64,000 nt of DNA from 58-81 sp012729145 (GTDB taxonomy: Bacteria > Synergistota > Synergistia > Synergistales > Thermovirgaceae): contig JAXGIW010000001.1 in assembly GCA_040770625.1 (NCBI GenBank), positions 558,001 through 622,000 of the forward strand. The letters are read 5' to 3'. Under the pieces are notes generated by a model. The model was given only the letters and a program-made list of their open reading frames with translations. It was not told the origin of the DNA and did not search any database. Both the position numbers and the translations under genes were made by a program. Each line of letters opens with the position of its first letter. Within the stretch, counting starts at the first letter, position 1. Below are positions 49,326 through 58,061 of the stretch, in pieces.

Positions 49326-50528
49326 ATGAATATCAGAAACTACATTCCAAGGCAAATCGAAAAGACGATAAGGGATCTTGTTTCGGGTTTTCCCTGCCTG
49401 GCCATAACAGGGGCCCGCCAGGCAGGGAAAACTACTCTTGCAAGAAATCTCTTTCCGGACAAGCCTTATGTTTCACTTGAAGACCTCGACCAAAGGGAGT
49501 TTGCCGGCAATGATCCAAAAGGTTTCTTGGACCGTTTCCCCGACGGCGCAATATTGGACGAGGTCCAGAGGTCTCCCTCTTTGTTTTCCTACCTGCAGAC
49601 ACGCATCGATGATGATGGGAGGATGGGGCTTTTCATACTTACCGGTTCACAGCACTTCCATCTGACAGAGTCAATTACCCAAAGCCTCGCCGGAAGGACA
49701 GTCATGCTGAACCTGACCCCATTTTCCATGAAAGAATTGACCTCGGCCTCCCGTCTTTCCGAAAACCCTGACCAGGCCATATTGACCGGTGGTTATCCCC
49801 CACTCTTTTCCCGGAAGGTAGATCCTCAGAGTTGGTTTGAAAATTACACGGGCACTTACCTTGAAAGGGACGTAAGGTCCGTCATAAACGTGCGCGATCT
49901 TATGACCTTCCGACAGTTCATCAGACTTTGCGCGGGGCGCGTTGGTCAGCTGGCCAACCTGTCCTCGATCGGGGCGGAATGCGGTGTATCTCACAACACT
50001 GTGAAGTCGTGGCTCTCTGTACTGGAGGCCAGCGCTATCATCTTCTTCCTGCAGCCCTGGTTTCGGAATTTCAATAAACGCCTGGTCAAGACGCCCAAGA
50101 TCTATTTCTTCGACACGGGATTGCTCTGTAACCTGTTGGGAATTCTAGAGATCGGCCATCTCAGGTATCATCCTCAAAGAGGGTCAATATTCGAGAACCT
50201 TGTGGTTGCCGAGACAATGAAAGAACGTCTGAATCAGGGTCGAAAACCCAACCTGTACTTCTTCAGGGACAGAAGCGGATTTGAGATAGACCTGATAGTG
50301 GACGGGGGGCAACGGCTGGATGCCGTAGAGATAAAATCGGGCAAAACGGTAACAGGCGAATTTTTCCAGGGGCTGGATCGCTGGAAGGACGTTGCAGGCA
50401 ATTCTGCAGGCACCACCTGGTTAGTCTACGGTGGACAGGAGAAGTTCCACCGCCAGGGGCACCTGGTCCTGCCCTGGAGCCGAAGCAGCGAGATACTTAC
50501 GCCCCCCGCCTCGCCATCTCAGACCTAA
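49326..50528 (+). CDS. AAA_14/DUF4143 ATPase (copy 1)
   Basis: 400 residues. Walker A GARQAGKTT at about 29-37, Walker B GAILDEVQRSP, sensor LTGSQHF, and a winged-helix region. The C-terminal DUF4143 domain has FEIDLIVDGGQRLDAVEIKSG, resembling a PD-(D/E)xK nuclease core. Members are widespread in bacteria and archaea and of unknown function; links to mobile or defence loci are common. Two further members lie downstream at 56629 and 58062. No Shine-Dalgarno site is visible. Confidence 0.85.
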   Translation: MNIRNYIPRQIEKTIRDLVSGFPCLAITGARQAGKTTLARNLFPDKPYVSLEDLDQREFAGNDPKGFLDRFPDGAILDEVQRSPSLFSYLQTRIDDDGRMGLFILTGSQHFHLTESITQSLAGRTVMLNLTPFSMKELTSASRLSENPDQAILTGGYPPLFSRKVDPQSWFENYTGTYLERDVRSVINVRDLMTFRQFIRLCAGRVGQLANLSSIGAECGVSHNTVKSWLSVLEASAIIFFLQPWFRNFNKRLVKTPKIYFFDTGLLCNLLGILEIGHLRYHPQRGSIFENLVVAETMKERLNQGRKPNLYFFRDRSGFEIDLIVDGGQRLDAVEIKSGKTVTGEFFQGLDRWKDVAGNSAGTTWLVYGGQEKFHRQGHLVLPWSRSSEILTPPASPSQT

Positions 50529-50844
50529 AGCCTGAAGATGGGCTCCCTCCGCGTCCCCTGCGGTTAAAAGGACCCTAACTTGTGATTCGTACCCTTTCGC
50601 TTCTCTCGGGGCACCTTGTAACTTGTTACTGGTTTTTTCAACCCACAGAAAGATCCTGGTTCTCTCTCTTGCCCTTCTCTGTGTAACTCTGCGTACTCTG
50701 TGGTGCGATGCCCTGGCTTTGGGGTCGCCCTTTCCGTTCACCGTTGACTCCCGCAGAGATCGCGGAACTTCGCGTTCACTGTTTACGCCGTTGATCTTGC
50801 GATTCACGATTCACGGCTCTTGCCCTTCCCTCCTTTCCGTCCCT
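50529..50844. repeat. Nonamer and heptamer repeat gap
   Basis: No gene seen. TTCTCTGTGTAACTCTGCGT to CTCTGTGGTG at about 50684-50706 is a nonamer block. Heptamers occur at about 50735-50748 and 50775-50815. Confidence 0.6.
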
Positions 50845-50874
50845 TTGCCCTTTCACCGCTTAAGGTCCTATAAT
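50845..50874 (+). promoter_or_regulatory. Promoter of the MNT-HEPN operon
   Basis: TTGCCC, 18-bp spacer, TATAAT at 50869-50874. AATAC-CAAT-GTATT overlaps the -10 and start site, a plausible autoregulatory operator. Confidence 0.55.
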
Positions 50875-50910
50875 ACCAATGTATTGTGATGAAACACGAA
50901 GGAGCCGGAG

Positions 50911-51306
50911 TTGGAAAACAACATCGAAAACACTCTCAGGGAATATTTCGCCAATCAAAAAAATGCCAGGCTCTCTTTCCTCATGGGCTCTTACGCAAAG
51001 GGCACCGCCCGTAAGGAAAGCGATGTCGACGTCGCTGTCCTCTTCGACGTTTCCCCTGATATAGTGCAAGTAACAAGTCTGAGGGGGGATCTTGTACTCC
51101 TGCTTAAAAAAGAGGTGGACCTCGTCCTTCTCAACCTTGCCGGGCCCGTTATCCGAATGCAGGCCCTGAAAACCGGCAAAGTACTCTACACTAAAAAGGG
51201 CGCTTACGAGGAGTTCTTCACAAGGACCCTCAACGAATACACCGATCTGAAATTTTTCCGCAAGGAAGCGGAAGAAAAGATCATGGGGAGAAAGATCTAT
51301 GCCTGA
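50911..51306 (+). CDS. MNT-type nucleotidyltransferase antitoxin
   Basis: 131 residues. The nucleotidyltransferase signature is perfect: GS (26-27), ten residues, then DVD (38-40), with a third acidic residue in VDLVLLN. MntA-type antitoxins adenylylate the paired HEPN toxin at a Tyr. TTG 50911 with GGAGCCGGAG upstream is the best start; no in-frame ATG is nearer. It overlaps the HEPN gene by 8 bp. Confidence 0.85.
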   Translation: MENNIENTLREYFANQKNARLSFLMGSYAKGTARKESDVDVAVLFDVSPDIVQVTSLRGDLVLLLKKEVDLVLLNLAGPVIRMQALKTGKVLYTKKGAYEEFFTRTLNEYTDLKFFRKEAEEKIMGRKIYA

Positions 51307-51718
51307 CAGGGATGTAGTTCTGGCAAAAGTGGCCACAATTCAGAAATGCCTGGAAAGGATCCGGGAAGTCACATCCCTCGACCCGGCCAGCCTGGATGAT
51401 ATCAACAGGCAGGATATTTTCGTCCTCAATCTACAGAGGGCGATCCAGGCGTCCATAGATCTTGCCTCCCACATAGTGGCCTCCGAGGGCCTGGGGCTTC
51501 CCGAGACCGTAAGGGACAACTTCACCCTCCTCAGGGACAAAAACGTCATAGATCCAGAAACCGCTTTAAAAATGGAGAAGATGACTGGATTCCGCAACAT
51601 TGCCATTCACAACTACCAGGCTCTCAACCTGGATATCCTCAAGTCCATCCTGACCAGCAACCTCAAGGACCTTGAGGACTTCTACGCAGCCGTCCTCACC
51701 AGCTTCCGCTACGCCTGA
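51299..51718 (+). CDS. HEPN-domain toxin (HepT/DUF86)
   Basis: 139 residues, all-helical, with the RNase motif RNIAIHNY (Arg99-x4-His104-x-Tyr106) of the HEPN superfamily. HepT-type toxins cleave RNA and are neutralised when the Tyr is AMPylated by the partner MNT protein. The gene pair, its overlap and the upstream dyad form a complete toxin-antitoxin unit. Confidence 0.88.
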   Translation: MPDRDVVLAKVATIQKCLERIREVTSLDPASLDDINRQDIFVLNLQRAIQASIDLASHIVASEGLGLPETVRDNFTLLRDKNVIDPETALKMEKMTGFRNIAIHNYQALNLDILKSILTSNLKDLEDFYAAVLTSFRYA

Positions 51719-52017
51719 AGCTGTTATTCCCCCTGTCACCCCAAAAGATCACTTTGTTTGCGTCCTTGCCCTACGCTGGCGGTACGCCAGCCAGGGCACT
51801 GCGTCTGCGGCCCCACCCTACCCTACGCCGGCGGTACGCCAGCTAGGGCACTGCGTCTGCGTCCACTGTGGTGAAAATGTTTCAAGGTTTTTGCCCTGGC
51901 TTTGGGGTCGCCCTTTCCGTTCACCGTTTACCCCTTTCGGTCTTCGCCTTTCCGCCACTTCCGTCTCACCGTCTCACACCTAACGTCTCACATCTCACGC
52001 TCCCGAGGTTCCGCCCC
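51719..52017. repeat. Tandem GC-rich palindromes plus heptamers
   Basis: No gene seen. Two copies of a hairpin (CCCTACGCTGGCGGTACGCC then AGCCAGGG) at 51768-51797 and 51821-51849 lie in a 53-bp tandem duplication. They are followed by GTTCACCGTTTACC heptamers near 51919-51932 and CTCACACCTAACGTCTCACA near 51972-51991. Confidence 0.7.
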
Positions 52018-52045
52018 TTGACCCCATACCTCCAAGGGGTATAAT
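52018..52045 (+). promoter_or_regulatory. Promoter of the disulfide reductase gene
   Basis: TTGACC 52018-52023, 16-bp spacer, TATAAT 52040-52045. It is 53 bp ahead of ATG 52098, which has GGGGAGGG as ribosome site. Confidence 0.7.
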
Positions 52046-52097
52046 GGGGTCGCTAAACTAAAAACATCACAGATCCCACCCGGGGAGGGCAAAACAA

Positions 52098-53498
52098 ATG
52101 AAAAAATACGACCTCATGGTCATCGGAATGGGCCCGGCAGGAATGGCCGTCTCGGCTATGGGGGCCGCCATGGGCCTTTCGGTGGTCTCCTTTGAAAAGC
52201 ACAAGGTCGGTGGCGAGTGCCTCAACTGCGGCTGCATACCCAGCAAGGCCCTGTTAAAGGCCGGCCAGGCCCTCCATACTGCCCGGAACCTCGAAAAGTA
52301 CGGAATCACCGCCGAACTCACCCTTAACGACTTCGACCCCATGGGCGTCGTCCGTACCAAGATCGACAACATCAACAACAAGAAGATGATGAGCGTCTTC
52401 GAGAAGGTCCACCTGGTCAGGGAAGAGGCCGAATTCATCGACGACCGCACCGTCCACGCCGGGGGCGAGGACTACACGGCGAAAAAGATCTTCATAGGCG
52501 CGGGGACGGAGCCCTTCATCCCGCCCATCCCCGGCATAAAGGAGGTCCCAGACATCCTGACGAACACGAACATGTTCCAGCTGGAGAAGATGCCCGTCAC
52601 CCTCACCATCATCGGCGGGGGAGCCATCGGCTCCGAGATGGCCCAGGCCTTCACACGTCTGGGGACGAAGGTCTCCATGATCCACATGGACCCCCACCTC
52701 GTGCCAGTAGGCGACGCCGAAGCCGCCCAGGTCCTGGAGGAGACCTTCCGGAACGAGGGCATAACCGTACACAACGGCGCAAAGATAGAGAGCGCCTCCA
52801 TGGAAGACGGCCAGGTCGTCGTGAGAGCGGGGAAGGTGGTCCTGAAGTCCGAGCGCCTTCTCGTCGCTGCGGGCCGCAAGCCCGTCCTGGAACCCCTCAA
52901 GCTTGAGAACGCCGGCATCGAGTACACCAAAAAGGGCATCACCGTCGACAGCTACATGCGCACAAGCAAAAAACACATCTACGCCGTAGGCGACTGCAAC
53001 GGCCAGAACCTCTTCTCCCACGCCGCCATGCACCAGGGGATGCTTGCCCTGATGCACGCCGTGTCCCCATTCTCAATGCCCTTCCTGAAGAGAGAGCGCT
53101 ACGTCGTCCCCTGGTCGGTCTTTACCGAGCCCGAGGTCGCCCAGGTGGGCCTCACCGAGAAACAGGCCCATGAGAAGGGGCTGAATATCGAGGTCATAAA
53201 GAAAGACTACCGCTCCTACGGCCGCACCGTGGCCGACGGTCACCCCGAAGGCTTCATCAAGATCGTCACCGACTCAGGGGGGCGCATCTACGGGGCCACC
53301 ATAGTGGGGGAGAACGCAAGCGAACTCATCCACGAATGGACCATGGCCATCCAGTACAAAAAGAAGATGCACCACCTGATGATGATGCAGCACTCGTTCC
53401 CGTCCATCTCCATGATCAACAAGATGATCACCGAGAACTGGATGATGGAAAAAATGAAGACCCCCTGGCTCCAGAAACTGATAAAGAAGCTGGTATAG
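52098..53498 (+). CDS. Dihydrolipoamide dehydrogenase-like flavoprotein
   Basis: 466 residues, class I pyridine nucleotide-disulfide oxidoreductase. It has FAD loop GMGPAGMAVSAM, redox-active pair GGECLNCGCIPSKAL (Cys about 41 and 46), NAD loop IGGGAIGSEMAQAF, and a C-terminal dimerisation domain. The usual His-Pro-x-x-x-Glu acid-base pair is replaced by QHSFPSISMINKM, which keeps His but not Glu. It may therefore not be a true dihydrolipoyl dehydrogenase; mercuric-reductase-like or other reductases are alternatives. No lipoyl enzyme or mer gene is nearby. Single-gene unit. Confidence 0.85.
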   Translation: MKKYDLMVIGMGPAGMAVSAMGAAMGLSVVSFEKHKVGGECLNCGCIPSKALLKAGQALHTARNLEKYGITAELTLNDFDPMGVVRTKIDNINNKKMMSVFEKVHLVREEAEFIDDRTVHAGGEDYTAKKIFIGAGTEPFIPPIPGIKEVPDILTNTNMFQLEKMPVTLTIIGGGAIGSEMAQAFTRLGTKVSMIHMDPHLVPVGDAEAAQVLEETFRNEGITVHNGAKIESASMEDGQVVVRAGKVVLKSERLLVAAGRKPVLEPLKLENAGIEYTKKGITVDSYMRTSKKHIYAVGDCNGQNLFSHAAMHQGMLALMHAVSPFSMPFLKRERYVVPWSVFTEPEVAQVGLTEKQAHEKGLNIEVIKKDYRSYGRTVADGHPEGFIKIVTDSGGRIYGATIVGENASELIHEWTMAIQYKKKMHHLMMMQHSFPSISMINKMITENWMMEKMKTPWLQKLIKKLV

Positions 53499-53628
53499 AT
53501 CAGTTTTCAGTTTTATTGTTTACCGTTGACGCTCTTTTAGACCTTGCCTTTTCGTCTAACGTCTCCCGGATCCTGGTTTTTCCTGACGCCTCGCTTTTGC
53601 GCCCGCTCCCCGTTCACGCCTTTGTCCC
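53499..53628. repeat. Short heptamer gap between convergent genes
   Basis: GTTTACCGTTGACGC and CGTCTAACGTCTCCC at about 53518-53570. No gene seen. Confidence 0.5.
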
Positions 53629-55254
53629 CTAAAACCACACCTCTGTCCTTAGCTGGATCAGATGATCGTCCAGTCCCTCGTCGAAAGCCTCTTCCACCTT
53701 GTCGTAGACAAGGACGAAGGCGATGTGGGGTGTGTAACGGTACTTCAGACCCACAGTGAAATTGATTGCATTTTCGCCGTCGTACCTGTGCAGGGCGAGA
53801 ACGTACCTCTGGAAGGTGGAAATCTTCTCATCCCACTGCTGGTCCAGCCTTATGAAAAGAATGTTGTCGTAGACTGCACCCACGGGTGTGGTGGGGTGTC
53901 CCCCCTCCCCGTCGTTCCAGCCCATGAAGGTCCCGTAGTCCTGGTAGGCCCTGTTCCATAATTCAAAGCCCTGGTCAAAGCTCATGAATTCAAGCCAGAA
54001 GGATGTCAGGCCTCTCTCGGTCTGTTTCCCTTGAAGAATGGCCTGGAAGGCGTAGGGGGTGTCCGTTCCGGTGTCCTGCCTGTAGATGGCTCCCCTGACC
54101 GTCCAGAAGGGATTAAGATCCAGTCCCGCGACAGCCCAAAGGACCTGCTTGTCGAAGTCTTCATAGAGCTGGCGCTCTATTACGTTCAACGAGAACCATA
54201 ACCTTTCCGAAAGGTGCATCTTGTACCGTGCGCCGAACTCGTAGCCCTGCTCTACATCCGTTTCCTTCTGCGGTCTCGAGGCATAGGCCTCAAAGTGGCC
54301 CATGGGAAGGTCGTACCTGATCATGAAGCCGTTCATCACTCGATGGGTGAAGATGGGCTCCTCGCCCAGATAGAGGCTGTCATCGGCCTCCCAGTCGAAG
54401 TACCAGCGCCCTATGTAGGAGCTCCAGTTGCCGGGGAAGTCGGTAAGAAAATAGGCCTGATCCAGGAAGAGTTCGTTTTCCTTAGAACGGGGGTTCATCT
54501 CCAGTCTGCTGAAGAAGGAGACCTTGTCGTCCACCCTTTTTGAAATGTTGAGCCACATTCGGGAGAACCTCATGTCCCCGTCCTGGCCGGGTTCATCGCC
54601 GTAGATCCCGTAGCCCTCGCTTCCAACAGCGCCCGCGCGGTAGTAGTTCGCATCAAAGCGCAAGGCGCCGCTCAAACGCCAACCCCCGACTCCTTCCTCG
54701 ATCTGCGCGACCCTCTCTTCAAGTCCCTCCAGATCAGGAGCCCAGAGGTCCAGCTCCTCACGGTACTCATCGACCAGGCGATCGACCCGTTCAAGGTCTG
54801 CCTTGTCAATTGTCTCCCTGTCGACGGTTTCAAGAGTTCTGGCCAGGAGACCTGCCGTCTCGAACCGGGAGGGTTGAACATCTTCCGTTCCTGCTGATGC
54901 AGCCAGTAGATCATCTTTGGGAAAGATCACGCCCGCTGTCTCCAGATCTTTTGCGAAGAAGACGAGGATCCTTTTAAGGTTTGACTTTTCCTCTTCCGTG
55001 GCCGTCGAAGCGTCAAAGACCTCCAGAGTCCGAGCCAGGGCTGCAGCCGCCTCGCCTCTGTCGGCGAAGTGCCAATACCCCTCCGGTCCTTCCTCAGGAC
55101 TGGTGATGATACCCTTCAATCTAAGGTACTCAATGTCCTTGTAAGCCCAGTGACCCCTGGAGACTGTCGAAAAAGGTGAACCCCAGGCGATCTGGGCAGA
55201 AGAACAAAGGATGACGACCAATGTCAATATCAACCAAACCCTGGCAGTTCTCAT
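53629..55254 (-). CDS. SLH-domain outer-membrane beta-barrel (OmpM-like)
   Basis: 541 residues. Signal peptide (to about residue 25, cleaved near AWG-S). One SLH module (RGHWAYKDIEYLRLKGIIT) would bind peptidoglycan-linked polymer. A coiled-coil linker (about 140-185; LEGLEERVAQIEEGVG) leads to a beta-barrel from about 190, ending with the aromatic TEVWF typical of BAM-dependent porins. It would tether the outer membrane to the wall and form a channel, as OmpM does in Negativicutes and Synergistetes. Strong evidence of a diderm cell. An extended -10 (TGCTATAAT) lies upstream, near 55317-55325 on the minus strand. Confidence 0.88.
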   Translation of the reverse strand: MRTARVWLILTLVVILCSSAQIAWGSPFSTVSRGHWAYKDIEYLRLKGIITSPEEGPEGYWHFADRGEAAAALARTLEVFDASTATEEEKSNLKRILVFFAKDLETAGVIFPKDDLLAASAGTEDVQPSRFETAGLLARTLETVDRETIDKADLERVDRLVDEYREELDLWAPDLEGLEERVAQIEEGVGGWRLSGALRFDANYYRAGAVGSEGYGIYGDEPGQDGDMRFSRMWLNISKRVDDKVSFFSRLEMNPRSKENELFLDQAYFLTDFPGNWSSYIGRWYFDWEADDSLYLGEEPIFTHRVMNGFMIRYDLPMGHFEAYASRPQKETDVEQGYEFGARYKMHLSERLWFSLNVIERQLYEDFDKQVLWAVAGLDLNPFWTVRGAIYRQDTGTDTPYAFQAILQGKQTERGLTSFWLEFMSFDQGFELWNRAYQDYGTFMGWNDGEGGHPTTPVGAVYDNILFIRLDQQWDEKISTFQRYVLALHRYDGENAINFTVGLKYRYTPHIAFVLVYDKVEEAFDEGLDDHLIQLRTEVWF

Positions 55255-55584
55255 AGTCGATCCAGGCCTCCTTGCAAAAACCTGCAGAGAAAATTATCCA
55301 ACACTCTAAAAATACAATTATAGCAAACTGTTTCCTCCTCCCCCTGATCTCTGATTCCCCCCTTGATCCTGCCCCCTCCTGCTCCCCTGCTGCCTTCCGC
55401 CTTGTTTCAGGTATTTCCCTGTGAATCTCTGCATCCTCTGCAGTGCTGCTTATGTTCGTAATATGCTCTGGCTCCGACATTTTCGAGTTACGCGTCACCT
55501 GTAACGGGTCTTGCCTTCCCCTCCTTTCAGGCGTATCTTAAACAGACTTCAACTTACTGAATTTTTAAGAGGAGGATGTCTAAA
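55255..55584. other. Divergent gap: porin promoter and repeats
   Basis: Contains the porin ribosome site (AAGGAGG on the minus strand) and its extended -10 at 55317-55325. A nonamer fragment (CTCTGCATCCTCTGCAGTG) follows at about 55424-55442. The ribosome site GAGGAGG of the DUF533 gene is at 55569-55575. No gene is seen. Confidence 0.5.
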
Positions 55585-56340
55585 ATGAGCCTCACGGATC
55601 TTCTTGGTGCAATGATGCAGTCAGGGATGGCCCCTTCATCCAGAAAGAGGGCAAAGAACGTTCTTGGAGCCGAAAGCGGAGACCTCATGGAGAGCCTTTC
55701 AGGCCTGGTGGGAGGCAAAGGGGGAGATCTGGGCGGGATCCTTGGAGAGGTCCTCAATTCCGCGGGCCGTGCCGCCGGAGGAAAGCAGAACCTTGCAGTG
55801 GGGGGGCTGGGTGCCCTTGCGGGCGCACTTCTCGGGGGCGGTACCAGATCCATGGGCGGAGCCCTTGGCGGGGGAGCCATGGCACTTATCGGTGCCATTG
55901 CCTTCAAAGCCTTGCAGGGCGCAGGACAGAAAACGGACAATGTTCCCCTCGGACTGCTCCAGCCCCGCAACCAGGCGGAACAGCAGAAACTGGAACAGCA
56001 GACGGAACTCGTGCTGAAAGCCATGATCAACGCCGCCAAGTCCGACGGCCGCATCAGCGAGGACGAGATCCAGCGCATCGTGGGCAAACTCAAGGAAGCC
56101 GGGGCCCAGGACGACGACATGCGCTACGTCATGTCTGAAATGCAGAAGCCGATAGATACCTACAGCCTGATGGCAGCCGCGAAAGGTCAGCCCGAACTGG
56201 CCGCTGAACTCTACGCGGCCTCGCTTATGGCCATTGAAGTGGACACCACGGCCGAGAAAGCTTACTTGCAGGAACTTGCCGGCGGAATGGGCCTGTCACC
56301 CGAGGTTACCCGGCAGATCGACCAGATGGTCGGCCTTTAG
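55585..56340 (+). CDS. DUF533/TerB-like membrane-associated protein
   Basis: 251 residues. N-terminal MSLTDLLGAMMQSGMAPSS and a Gly-rich hydrophobic stretch (about 70-105; LGALAGALLGGG and GGAMALIGAIAFKAL) precede a TerB-like helical domain (about 145-250; LVLKAMINAAKSDGRISEDE, DYAASLMAIEVD-like). Similar to YebE proteins; function unknown. ATG 55585 is preferred because GAGGAGG lies 9 nt upstream, whereas the ATG at 55576 abuts it. Monocistronic, ending at a strong terminator. Confidence 0.82.
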   Translation: MSLTDLLGAMMQSGMAPSSRKRAKNVLGAESGDLMESLSGLVGGKGGDLGGILGEVLNSAGRAAGGKQNLAVGGLGALAGALLGGGTRSMGGALGGGAMALIGAIAFKALQGAGQKTDNVPLGLLQPRNQAEQQKLEQQTELVLKAMINAAKSDGRISEDEIQRIVGKLKEAGAQDDDMRYVMSEMQKPIDTYSLMAAAKGQPELAAELYAASLMAIEVDTTAEKAYLQELAGGMGLSPEVTRQIDQMVGL

Positions 56341-56365
56341 CGTTCCTGCTCCAATAGCCCAACCT

Positions 56366-56393
56366 AAGGGGCCCACGAGGGCCCCTTTTTTCT
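56366..56393 (+). terminator. Intrinsic terminator of the DUF533 gene
   Basis: Perfect 9-bp stem AAGGGGCCC / GGGCCCCTT with a 4-nt loop, followed by a T-rich run. Confidence 0.9.
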
Positions 56394-56432
56394 TTCATGT
56401 CCCTGGTCTATTCAGCGCAGTCGCCTGGAAAC

Positions 56433-56468
56433 GTGTACAATTGCTGCAATTCAAGGTCTGACCCCAAA
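56433..56468 (-). repeat. Solitary REP copy of the RAYT family
   Basis: Minus-strand copy with the same 28-nt sequence as the transposase element ends, extending to GCAATTGTACAC. It mirrors the copy at 43500-43536. Confidence 0.8.
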
Positions 56469-56628
56469 GCCTTTGGGTTTACGATTCACTTTGAACTTGA
56501 AACTTTGAACTTTGAACAAGGCTCCCGTGACGCCTTGCTTCAGATCTTCCTTCACCCTTCAAACTTGCCATACTTCTTCCTTCGTAATAAAATAGCGCCA
56601 TACGCTAATAATATTTTCGGAGGTCGAA

Positions 56629-57762
56629 ATGAAAAAACCCAGTTACATCCCTCGATGGGCAGAGGAGGCTCTCATCAGGGAAACGGAGACCAGCCCCGTT
56701 GTCATGCTTCTCGGAGCAAGGCAGGTCGGTAAAACTACCCTGCTGAAAAATTGCCTCGTCCCCAGGGGCTGGACCTACATGACGGCCGACGACCCCGACC
56801 AGATGGTGGCCCTTGCCGCGGATCCCAAGTCAGTTCTGAAAAGCGCCGGGGATGTAATACTCGACGAGTTCCAGCACATGCCCGAAGGCATCGACAGGGT
56901 CGTCAAACTTCTTGTCGATAATATCGAAGGTGTACGCTTTGTCCTTACCGGATCCTCCACATCGGGAATACTTCGCAGTCTTGGCGACAGCATGGCCGGA
57001 AGATCTTCAATACTTTCCATGTACCCCCCGGCACCGGGAGAGTGGCCCGGCGATACGGACTGGACAAAAGGGCTGCTGCCCCGTGTCAGGCTTGGATACC
57101 GAAATGAAGAGGCCTGGCTCTCCTTCTGGAAAGGCTACGAAGTTGCCATCGTGCAGAAAGACATCCCCGCCGTATCGGACATCCGCAACCCTGCCGAGAT
57201 CTACAGGCTATGCAGGCTCCTTGCCGACAGGGCCGGATGCCGGATCAACTTCCAGGACCTGGCCAGGGACATGGGAGGAGTGGCCCTCACAACCGTAAAA
57301 AGATGGGTCAACGCCCTGGAAGCGGTCGGGGTTGTGGAGCTGCTGCCGCCCTGGGTCAACGCGTCATCCCGCTTCAGGAAATCTCCCAAGCTCTACTTCT
57401 TTGACCCCGGATTTGCCTCCTACCTGGGCAACACCGATGGAGGAAGCCTCTTCGAGAACGCGGCCTTTACGACCCTTCGTGCCTGGAGTTCCCTGAAACC
57501 CGGTACTGGTCTCTTCTGGTATCTCGACCGAAACAACAGGGAGGTCGACTTTATCCTCCAAAGCCGCGACGGCAACATCGGCTTCGAAGCCAAAAAAGCC
57601 TCTTCCGTCAACCTGTCCCACGCAAAAAACCTTATCGAAGCAAGGCGCGAGGGACTCATCCATGAGGGGTATGTCATCTTCGACGGAGAGGGAAAACAAC
57701 AGCTATCCGAGGGCGTATTCGCCCTCGGACTCAGATCCCTCACCCCAAAGTTCACCTCATAG
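56629..57762 (+). CDS. AAA_14/DUF4143 ATPase (copy 2)
   Basis: 377 residues. Walker A GARQVGKTT (about 29-37), Walker B VILDEFQHMPEG, sensor LTGSSTSG. The C-terminal nuclease-like part reads REVDFILQSRDGNIGFEAKK. Same overall plan as copy 1 but different in sequence throughout, so an old divergence or separate acquisition. GGAGGT precedes the ATG. AT-rich upstream DNA (TAATAATATT) may hold the promoter. Function unknown. Confidence 0.85.
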   Translation: MKKPSYIPRWAEEALIRETETSPVVMLLGARQVGKTTLLKNCLVPRGWTYMTADDPDQMVALAADPKSVLKSAGDVILDEFQHMPEGIDRVVKLLVDNIEGVRFVLTGSSTSGILRSLGDSMAGRSSILSMYPPAPGEWPGDTDWTKGLLPRVRLGYRNEEAWLSFWKGYEVAIVQKDIPAVSDIRNPAEIYRLCRLLADRAGCRINFQDLARDMGGVALTTVKRWVNALEAVGVVELLPPWVNASSRFRKSPKLYFFDPGFASYLGNTDGGSLFENAAFTTLRAWSSLKPGTGLFWYLDRNNREVDFILQSRDGNIGFEAKKASSVNLSHAKNLIEARREGLIHEGYVIFDGEGKQQLSEGVFALGLRSLTPKFTS

Positions 57763-58061
57763 CCCTGCCTTGTTTCCGCCCCTTCGCCTCGTTCTTGATC
57801 TTGCCTTTCCTGCCTCCTGCCGCCTGACTCCTGTCTCCCCGGGTTTACATCTAACCTCTCACTTCTCACGCATTTTCAGGTTTGTTTTTCTTTCTGCCCC
57901 CTACTGTCTGCTTTTCTGTCTTGGGCTTTTCCGTTTACCGTTGACGCAGTTGAATTAAAGGTCCTTGCATTTCCCGTGGATAAAGTGTAAAGTATGATAT
58001 ACATAAATAACACAAAATATGCATTTTAAGGCCCTAATAAAGACATTTGGTGGTGAAGACT
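57763..58061. repeat. Heptamer repeat gap
   Basis: No gene seen. Contains CTCCTGCCGCCTGACTCCTG (also near 26310), heptamers TCTAACCTCTCACTTCTCAC, and TTTACCGTTGACGC. The last 80 bp are AT-rich and probably hold the promoter of the next gene (TATGAT near 57994). Confidence 0.5.
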
